A stretch of DNA of 64,000 nt from Bacteroidales bacterium (lineage in GTDB: Bacteria > Bacteroidota > Bacteroidia > Bacteroidales > F082), in contig JAUXMV010000023.1 of the NCBI GenBank assembly GCA_030683155.1, forward strand, positions 1 through 64,000, in the 5' to 3' direction. Every line of letters begins with the position of its first letter. Within the stretch, counting starts at the first letter, position 1. Positions 1-6,649 of the stretch are shown here, piece after piece. The notes under the pieces were generated by a model. The model saw only the letters and a program-made list of their open reading frames with translations. It made no database searches and was not told where the DNA came from. A program made the position numbers and the translations under genes.

Positions 1-386
1 TGACATTGGACTTACGGTAAGCCATAAAACACTTTCTGTTACTGTCCATGAAGTATTTGAAGTCACTGTAAAACTGGTACTTCCTGCTGTCGCCGATACA
101 TTTTGATTCGATGGAGTTATAGTTAAACCAGCGCTCAATCCAGCCTGAGTAACTGTGACTATAACACTTGGACTTCCGCCACTTGCTGTAACAGTAATTT
201 GTCCAGTACGGGACGAAGTTGTTGGATTGGCGTCGTAATTTACAGTAAGTGTGCCATTATTACTTCCTGACATTGGACTTACGGTAAGCCATAAAACACT
301 TTCTGTTACTGTCCATGAAGTATTTGAAGTCACTGTAAAACTGGTACTTCCTGCTGTCGCCGATACATTTTGATTCGATGGAGTTA
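1..386 (-). repeat. In-frame tandem repeat of 267 bp encoding BACON-type modules
   Basis: Bases 1-119 and 268-386 are identical, and the period of 267 bp is 89 codons, so the repeat is in frame in the M6 protease. Each unit encodes an Ig-like module containing SNTSWTVT and GSNNGTLTVNYDAN. The first complete unit starts near residue 1236 and a further copy begins at the window edge, so the array probably continues to the left. Confidence 0.9.
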
Positions 387-3300
387 CTGCAAGTGATGGA
401 AGAATAACAGTTACACTTGTAGTAACTACATCAGATTCACCTTGAGCAGGCTGATCATAGATTGCTGAAACGCCGTAGGAATAGGTGCCGGGGACAACGT
501 TGTTTTCAGTAAAAGTTAAAATATTTGGAGGTAAAGTATTAATTAGGGTGCCATTTTTATAAACTTTATAACCAATTAAATTATAGTTCGTACTTCCACC
601 TGTTGTGCCATTTATCAAAAATGGGAAACCTTGTCCGGTTGAAGTACCAGTGTCTAGGAAATCTTGCCAGGAAGAAGTTGAGTTAGTGTATTGTTTTCCG
701 TTACCAGTAACTGTCTGACCATTAATGGTAATTGGAGGTCCCCAGGGACCACTTGCAAGCGAGCCATCTATTGTAAAATCTACCCAGTAGGTTCCGGGGT
801 TAAGCGTAAGACCGTTTGTATTGCAAATAACACTCATTATTGGCCTTGTTGTTCCTAAATCTGTCTGACTTACACGGTAGCAGTTTGTCCATGCAGTTGA
901 AGCCATTAAGTTAGTAGTTAAATCACCCCAGACAACTGTTCCTCCTGTAGTTGGGTCTCCATTCCAGATTTGCATATAACATCCGGTGATAGTACTCACA
1001 GTTGTTGAACCGGTTTGATAAGTGTAAAAAGTGAAGTTTTCAATATTCCAAGGTACATCAACAGTAAAATCTTCAGCAAGACGATTTCCAAGCTGATATT
1101 GAACGCCAGCGCCATAAGTATTCATGCCAAGAGAACTGGTTTGAAGCACGCTTTGATCTGATCCACCAGGCCCGGTTCCAGGACTATTAATAAATGAGCC
1201 ATTATTGAATAACAGCGTTTGTGGGTTGTAACTTTGAAGTTCTTTAATGCCTTTAGGGTCAATAATGGTTCTGCCATTTATTTCAGCATTTTCGGTATGA
1301 GAGGAAGATCCGTTCTCTGCATGATTTATGGCAGTAACTGAGGTGTTTGAAGTGTAATCCTTATTATTTTTTATTAATTCGATTGTCGCTCGTCCTAGAT
1401 CAGGTGCTACCCATGCAAGATTAACAGTTGACCCAGTTGCATCACCAGTAAGATTGCGTGGTGGCGGAAAATTAAACCCTCCCACAAATAAGGTAACAGG
1501 GACTGTGATCGTCGGATTTGTTGCATCATTTGAGTTGAAAACCAAGCTACCCTGATATGTTCCATTTGATAATCCTGCCGAATTGAATGTAACAGTTATC
1601 TGGGTCGATTGCCCTGCGGCAACAGTACCGGATAGGGGTGAGGCAGACAGCCATCCTGATGGAGTTGTGCCTCCGTTATAGGTAAATGAATCTATTCCAA
1701 TGTAATTTGAATTGTTACCACTTGGACCACCGTTTGTGACAAAATACCTGAATCCAATTCGTCCGTTAATTGTGCCTGTTATTCCGGAGAGTGTTACTGT
1801 ATATTGTGTCCATGTTTCAGGGTAACCGCCAGTGACGAGGGTAGGATTAACGCTGAAAATGAGCGTTGAAAAATCTCCCACATCGGTAGCTAAAGTGCCC
1901 ACATTTGTGCTGGAACCATTAGAACTAAGCCGAACTTCCAGTCTGTCGGGCCAGCTGGAAGCGGTTGTTGTTCGTGTCCAGAAACTGAAAGAGTGTCCGT
2001 TTTGGAATGCAGTTACAGGACTAATTAACCAGTTACTGATTGTTCCGGTGCCAGAAGTACTATTGTAATTAGCTCCAATGTATGAAGTTGCAGCTCCGGA
2101 TTGGGCTGGAAAAATAGTTCCGCTTCCTTGAAACCAGCTTATTGTTCCAGCGGGCGAGCTTTTATTTATTAAAGCCCATCCTGAGGAAGGCAGTGTTGTA
2201 ATGTCATCAAAATTTTCAGTGTATGACGCACCTGGCATTTTATTTATTTGGGGTAATATCTCGACATCAGCAAAAGTGTCTTGTGCAAAGGGGCTCGATC
2301 TATCACCTCCAACAGGTAGATTATAAGATGTATTATCATTATTTTCTGGTAGCTCGTTAATACTATTTGCTGTTGAATTCACTGCAAGATTAAACGTCAA
2401 GGCTGAACCTCCAGTATTTGAAACAGTTACAATCTGTGTGATCGTTTGATTTGCAGGCAGCATTTGCGTTAGACTTGTTGGGCTTACAGAAATAGTTGGT
2501 CCACTCTGACCTCCACCCATAAATACAAATGAAACTGTTTTTGCATTTGCATTTCTGCTTATACTCGTAATGGGCTTGTTGGTGTTAGCTCCTGCCCAGG
2601 ATTTTGAACTGGGCAAGGTAGCATCGGTAAAGGATGTTTTTCCGGTTCCATTCCAGGCACAGTTTGCAGAATTTATATTGCCATATGAGCTTGGAGTACT
2701 TGTAGGATCTGAGGTTGCATTTTGACTTACGGGGTACATTCGTTGCGGATGGGTTGCATTAATTGTATTACCGACTGCATTAACACCACTGTGAACGTGG
2801 TAGATTATCATACCGCTTCCTGGAATATAGGAATCAAAAAGGTGCATTTCCCGGTTTTCAAGCAGAAAGAATTCGTTTGTCGTAGTTGTATTGTATCTGT
2901 AGAAACTATTTGAGTTCTGAGAGGCATTAGAAAGTGTAATATTCTGACCGGTACTTAGTGTTGTGGCAGAAGCCCACTGATAGTAATATACTTTTGTGTA
3001 TCCATTGTGATGTGCTGGTGTAACGCCATTATTATTCCATGAACCTTCTGCCATCATATCCCATTGTCCGGTTCCAGTGTATTGACCTCCAGTAGCATAG
3101 TCTGTGTCGTAATAATCAGGAGCACCTAAAACATGGCCAAACTCATGACAAATTACACCTATTGCAGTAATTGTTGTGCCGCTGTTACCTCTAAGTTCGG
3201 GAGAGCATGAATATCGACTAATATAAACCCCATCTTTATATAACGGTGTGATGAGATACCATGCATGAGACCAGATTGTGTTGGGGCTTGCTCCTGCATC

Positions 3301-4089
3301 TTCCCCATAACCGGCATAGATCATGTAAACACCATCCACCCAACCATCCCCATCGTTATCATAATTACTATAATTTACGATAGGATCTGCAAGGTTGACG
3401 GCTTCAGCTGCCAGTTCTCTTGGTCTTATATCATTGCCATTTGCATTATTTGCTCCATAATAAGCCATATTGTTGCTAGCTGTAAATGGTCCGGCGACAT
3501 CAACGGTGAGATTAAACTGATTGTAGGAATTCTCAAGATAGTAGTCTTTCACACTGCCTGTTGCACCTCCTGTGGTATAACCAACCTGATTAAAAAGATT
3601 ATTAAACTCGGTTTGTGTTTTAGTAAAGGCCTTGTCAGTGAAACCTATTAAAATACAAACTAGTTTTCGGTTTCCGGTTGTTGGAAAAGTCTTTAAGGCC
3701 TCTTCACGCTTTATATTCCAAATCTGCTTCATCAGACCAACCTGACTTTGGCTGAACATAAGTCCTTTGTCTGTTTTTGAAAGCCAATTTGTTTCATTTT
3801 GTGTACGTTTTTCTATCGGTGAAACCCTGATGCCACTTCGTAGCATATCACCATTAGAATCCAGGATTGCGTATTCGTAAAACCCTTCATCATTCATTAG
3901 AATTGAATATCCGTCAAGGGTTTCAGCCCATTTTATTTTCTCGTCTCCCTTAAGCCGGATCTTGATTACGGTTCCATCAGGCAGCTCATATTCCACTGGA
4001 TGTGGATAAGCTGTAACGGCAAAGGAAAACCTGATGCTAAAAGCAAAAATCTGCATCACCATTAAAAGTGAAAAAGTAAAAAGTTTCAT
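1..4089 (-). CDS. Secreted M6-family zinc metalloprotease with Ig-like and BACON repeats (C-terminus outside window)
   Basis: The frame is open from an ATG at 4089 to the window edge, giving 1363 residues without a stop. Residues 1-23 are a signal peptide. The zinc-binding motif HEFGHVLGAPDYYD lies at about residues 315-328 and fits the immune-inhibitor-A (M6) group of secreted proteases. Then come an Ig-like segment (about 530-575), a jelly-roll adhesin-type domain (about 620-803), a second Ig-like segment (808-864), a fibronectin-III-like domain that appears split by an insertion (868 to about 1300), and at least one and a half BACON-type modules. The start has a strong Shine-Dalgarno sequence. 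Such proteins are normally exported by T9SS, and the sorting domain would lie off the left edge. Substrate is unknown. Protease assignment is firm; the accessory domain names are inferred from sequence patterns. Confidence 0.88.
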   Translation of the reverse strand, partial: MKLFTFSLLMVMQIFAFSIRFSFAVTAYPHPVEYELPDGTVIKIRLKGDEKIKWAETLDGYSILMNDEGFYEYAILDSNGDMLRSGIRVSPIEKRTQNETNWLSKTDKGLMFSQSQVGLMKQIWNIKREEALKTFPTTGNRKLVCILIGFTDKAFTKTQTEFNNLFNQVGYTTGGATGSVKDYYLENSYNQFNLTVDVAGPFTASNNMAYYGANNANGNDIRPRELAAEAVNLADPIVNYSNYDNDGDGWVDGVYMIYAGYGEDAGASPNTIWSHAWYLITPLYKDGVYISRYSCSPELRGNSGTTITAIGVICHEFGHVLGAPDYYDTDYATGGQYTGTGQWDMMAEGSWNNNGVTPAHHNGYTKVYYYQWASATTLSTGQNITLSNASQNSNSFYRYNTTTTNEFFLLENREMHLFDSYIPGSGMIIYHVHSGVNAVGNTINATHPQRMYPVSQNATSDPTSTPSSYGNINSANCAWNGTGKTSFTDATLPSSKSWAGANTNKPITSISRNANAKTVSFVFMGGGQSGPTISVSPTSLTQMLPANQTITQIVTVSNTGGSALTFNLAVNSTANSINELPENNDNTSYNLPVGGDRSSPFAQDTFADVEILPQINKMPGASYTENFDDITTLPSSGWALINKSSPAGTISWFQGSGTIFPAQSGAATSYIGANYNSTSGTGTISNWLISPVTAFQNGHSFSFWTRTTTASSWPDRLEVRLSSNGSSTNVGTLATDVGDFSTLIFSVNPTLVTGGYPETWTQYTVTLSGITGTINGRIGFRYFVTNGGPSGNNSNYIGIDSFTYNGGTTPSGWLSASPLSGTVAAGQSTQITVTFNSAGLSNGTYQGSLVFNSNDATNPTITVPVTLFVGGFNFPPPRNLTGDATGSTVNLAWVAPDLGRATIELIKNNKDYTSNTSVTAINHAENGSSSHTENAEINGRTIIDPKGIKELQSYNPQTLLFNNGSFINSPGTGPGGSDQSVLQTSSLGMNTYGAGVQYQLGNRLAEDFTVDVPWNIENFTFYTYQTGSTTVSTITGCYMQIWNGDPTTGGTVVWGDLTTNLMASTAWTNCYRVSQTDLGTTRPIMSVICNTNGLTLNPGTYWVDFTIDGSLASGPWGPPITINGQTVTGNGKQYTNSTSSWQDFLDTGTSTGQGFPFLINGTTGGSTNYNLIGYKVYKNGTLINTLPPNILTFTENNVVPGTYSYGVSAIYDQPAQGESDVVTTSVTVILPSLAVTPSNQNVSATAGSTSFTVTSNTSWTVTESVLWLTVSPMSGSNNGTLTVNYDANPTTSSRTGQITVTASGGSPSVIVTVTQAGLSAGLTITPSNQNVSATAGSTSFTVTSNTSWTVTESVLWLTVSPMS

Positions 4090-4094
4090 TCTGA

Positions 4095-4100
4095 CCTCCT
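4095..4100 (-). promoter_or_regulatory. Strong Shine-Dalgarno of the M6 protease gene
   Basis: The minus strand reads AGGAGG five bases before the ATG at 4089. Bacteroidota genes mostly lack such a site, and most genes in this window do too, so it fixes this start and suggests efficient initiation. Confidence 0.75.
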
Positions 4101-4305
4101 GTTTTTAAGGATTGAAATTGTTTAATAATTAAAACCAATTTAAATTGTTGATTGTTAGCAATATAACTTACATTTTTGAAATATTATTACAATAAAATTA
4201 CAATAGAAGAAAAGCTTTATTGAGAAACTGATAGGTTATTGTAGCAAGTAATATAATATTTTGAGGAAAGTTTATTAAGTTTTGAGGAAGGTAAAAATTC
4301 TTGTT

Positions 4306-4330
4306 AAAAATTCTAGTTTTCAGAATTTTT
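4306..4330 (-). terminator. Possible weak terminator after the LytTR gene
   Basis: The arms AAAAATTCT and AGAATTTTT (9 bp) flank a 7-base loop, about 65 bases past the stop of the LytTR gene. The stem is almost all A/T, so it may be only marginally stable. Confidence 0.35.
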
Positions 4331-4394
4331 TTATGAACATGTTTTCATTAAAGAATGACTGATTTTTTGAAATAAGCTGGTTAGTTTTTTAGGA

Positions 4395-5147
4395 TCATGA
4401 AAGCCTTCTATCAAGCTCCTTCAAGTTTTTAGTTGCAATTTTTAATTCTTTTTCGTTTCCGTTTATTTCCATGCAACAAAGTCTCATCTTACGGTCTACT
4501 TTTTTTACATGATTCAGGTTGACTATAAACGAGCGGTTGATGCGATAAAATTCATCTGAATGAAGTATTTTTTCGAGATGCCCTATACTCATTGAAAGAA
4601 TTTCACTTTTCCCGTTGCTCAAAAACATCTCCGAATAATTCCAATCGGCTTCGATATAAATTATATGATCAGGAATGGTAAGAATAAAGCCATTTCTGGT
4701 GTTAAAACGATAACGCCGGTTGTTATTAAAATGGGGTGGAATAGGGTGCGCTTTTAAATGAAGTTCGTGGTTGATGATTGCAATTACAGCATCTTCAATA
4801 GTTTGCGAAAAGTATTGTTTGGTTATGGGTTTTACCATATAAGCAATCGCAGCAAGTTTAAATGCATCAAAAGCCGAATGATTATTCTCGGCAATGACGA
4901 TTACATAAAATGAATATCCTTCCTGGTGAAGTTCGTTGAAAAGAGTGATGTTTTGATCATTTATCACATTGTCTGAAAGAAAAACTATGATCGGATTTTC
5001 CTTTTCTAAAATTGAGATAATATCACTGACTGATGAGAATGTTCCTATATTTTTCAAAATCGGAACATTGAAAATCAATTCATTCAGTTCTGTTTCTGAA
5101 GATTCTTTACCGTCTAAAATAACTGCTTTAATATTAGACTGATTCAT
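4395..5147 (-). CDS. LytTR-type response regulator with a degenerate receiver domain
   Basis: This is a predicted cytoplasmic transcription regulator of 250 residues. The C-terminal 100 residues are a LytTR DNA-binding domain, with the family signature FYRINRSFIVNLNHV near residues 205-219. The N-terminal 120 residues have the length and Lys-Pro (MVKPI) of a receiver. However, the acidic pair is reduced to one Asp (VILDGK), the usual FLD phospho-site reads FLSD, and the conserved Thr/Ser before Ala is Ile (VIVIAE). Phosphorylation may therefore not control it. No histidine kinase lies nearby, whereas most LytTR regulators in this phylum sit beside a LytS-type kinase. The ATG at 5147 gives a natural receiver start; a GTG at 5171 would add eight residues. 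Target genes are unknown. Confidence 0.85.
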   Translation of the reverse strand: MNQSNIKAVILDGKESSETELNELIFNVPILKNIGTFSSVSDIISILEKENPIIVFLSDNVINDQNITLFNELHQEGYSFYVIVIAENNHSAFDAFKLAAIAYMVKPITKQYFSQTIEDAVIAIINHELHLKAHPIPPHFNNNRRYRFNTRNGFILTIPDHIIYIEADWNYSEMFLSNGKSEILSMSIGHLEKILHSDEFYRINRSFIVNLNHVKKVDRKMRLCCMEINGNEKELKIATKNLKELDRRLS

Positions 5148-5230
5148 GTTGCTGAAATTGAATAAAAGCACTCAAAATCAAGCATAAAAATACATCAAAC
5201 TTCGGAACGCAATATCTTAATTATCATTTT

Positions 5231-5260
5231 TTTGGTTATATTCATTTTTTTTTATTTTTG
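5231..5260 (+). promoter_or_regulatory. Bacteroidota-type promoter of the T9SS cargo gene
   Basis: TTTG at 5231-5234 and TATTTTTG at 5253-5260 are separated by 18 bases, matching the -33/-7 consensus of Bacteroidota. Transcription would start about 15-20 bases before the ATG at 5282. This argues against the in-frame TTG at 5258, which lies inside the -7 box. Confidence 0.75.
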
Positions 5261-5281
5261 GGACATAAAAAACATTTACCG

Positions 5282-6616
5282 ATGAAGTTTTCCATGAAAT
5301 TTCTGCTCTTTTTGATAAGTTGCACTATTTCATCAAGTCTTTTTGCACAATCTTTAGGCGCTACCGAAAATGGAGATTTTCTTTCTGGTTTGGGTAGCTT
5401 CAATGAAACAGCAACAAGTGATAAAGAGCCACATATTGAAGTTCATTCAATTCCGAAAGTAAGTAATATAAATCAAAAACAGCATAACCTACTTCTTACT
5501 GAAGACTGGAGCAGTGGAAGTTTTTCGACAAATAACTGGACTTTTGAGCCTTCTGCAGGAAATTGGTTTATTGCCTCTTCAACAGTACTTGGAAATCCGG
5601 CGCCAGCTGCAGTTTTTAGTTGGAATCCCATCCTGACAAATTATAGCTATTCAATGATAAGTCCAGAAATTGATGTTTCAGAAATAACCGGTCAAATTAT
5701 GTTTGATTTCGATTATTTTTACGATGAATGGACTCCGACACAGACTGAATTTCTTAAAGTTTACGCTCAAAATGCCGATGACTGGTTATTGATTGATAGT
5801 TTCGTAAATTACGGAGACGTGCAATGGACAACGAAAAGTTACAATTTGGATGATTTTGCAAATAGTGCGGCAATAAGAATTAAGTTTGAGGCAAGCGGCC
5901 AAAACAGCAATAATATTGACCGCTGGATAATTGATAACATTAAAATTTATGAGTCAAACCCTGACTTGTATCCGCAAATTGAATTGAGTACGTATAGTAT
6001 TTTAGCTATGCCAATGGATTGGAATGATATCAGAACTGAATATTTTACAATTTATAACACAGGTCAGGCCGACCTTATTTGGGAGTCCAACATCGATTAT
6101 TTAAAAGGTGATGAACTTTCAAAGTTTAATTTCAACACAAATTTGAATTCACGTAATGCTTCAGATTCGAAGACCGTTTGGTTAACATTAAGTCCGTCTT
6201 CTGGAAGTATTGCCTCTGGAGCATCCCAAATAATTGCTGCGGTTTTTAATCCCGGAGATGCTTTAAATGAATATTGGCATCAGGCAAATATTTTGTTAAG
6301 CAGCAATGATCCTTTAAACCCGGTTTTGACTGTTTCTGCTGAAATGTACATTGGATGGACAAACCTAAGTGAACAACCGATGGAGCAAATTATGATTGGC
6401 CCAATACCATCCAACGGAAGTTTGCACATAAAACTCATTGACGATATTACAGCAATTCAAATGTTAAGTTTGACAGGCCAGCAGATATTTTTAACGAATG
6501 TTTTCGGAATGCCACATGTAAAAATGGATTTAAATGATTATAAATCTGGTACATATGTATTGAAATTCATTCATAAAAGTGGTGATATTGCTCTTCGAAA
6601 GATTGTGCTTTTTTGA
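5282..6616 (+). CDS. T9SS-exported protein with jelly-roll, Ig-like and C-terminal sorting domains
   Basis: This protein of 444 residues starts with a signal peptide (MKFSMKFLLFLIS, ending near SSLFAQS). Residues about 75-225 resemble the jelly-roll choice-of-anchor J fold, with EDWSSGSF, GNWFIASS and the closing DNIKIYE. Residues about 240-360 form an Ig-like segment close to one in the neighbouring M6 protease (SPSSGSIASGASQ, then SSNDPLNPVLTV). The last 75 residues look like a type A T9SS sorting domain (SLTGQQIF, then SGTYVLKFIH), which would be cleaved during export and surface attachment. No catalytic residues are visible, so it may be an adhesin or binding protein. The ATG at 5282 is preferred because the promoter overlaps the earlier TTG. 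Confidence 0.8.
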   Translation: MKFSMKFLLFLISCTISSSLFAQSLGATENGDFLSGLGSFNETATSDKEPHIEVHSIPKVSNINQKQHNLLLTEDWSSGSFSTNNWTFEPSAGNWFIASSTVLGNPAPAAVFSWNPILTNYSYSMISPEIDVSEITGQIMFDFDYFYDEWTPTQTEFLKVYAQNADDWLLIDSFVNYGDVQWTTKSYNLDDFANSAAIRIKFEASGQNSNNIDRWIIDNIKIYESNPDLYPQIELSTYSILAMPMDWNDIRTEYFTIYNTGQADLIWESNIDYLKGDELSKFNFNTNLNSRNASDSKTVWLTLSPSSGSIASGASQIIAAVFNPGDALNEYWHQANILLSSNDPLNPVLTVSAEMYIGWTNLSEQPMEQIMIGPIPSNGSLHIKLIDDITAIQMLSLTGQQIFLTNVFGMPHVKMDLNDYKSGTYVLKFIHKSGDIALRKIVLF

Positions 6617-6649
6617 AATGATTTGTAAAAAAAAGCAGACCTTCAATTT

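Larger units (their letters stand above)
4090..4394. other. Intergenic region upstream of the M6 protease gene
   Basis: This A/T-rich stretch of 305 bases must hold the leader and promoter of the M6 protease gene, but no exact TAnnTTTG box was found on the minus strand. Its only structure is a weak A/T hairpin at 4306-4330. No reading frame looks real. Confidence 0.6.

Noticed and set aside
1..386. CRISPR or non-coding repeat array
   Set aside because: The 267-bp period is an exact multiple of three and encodes a continuous protein module.
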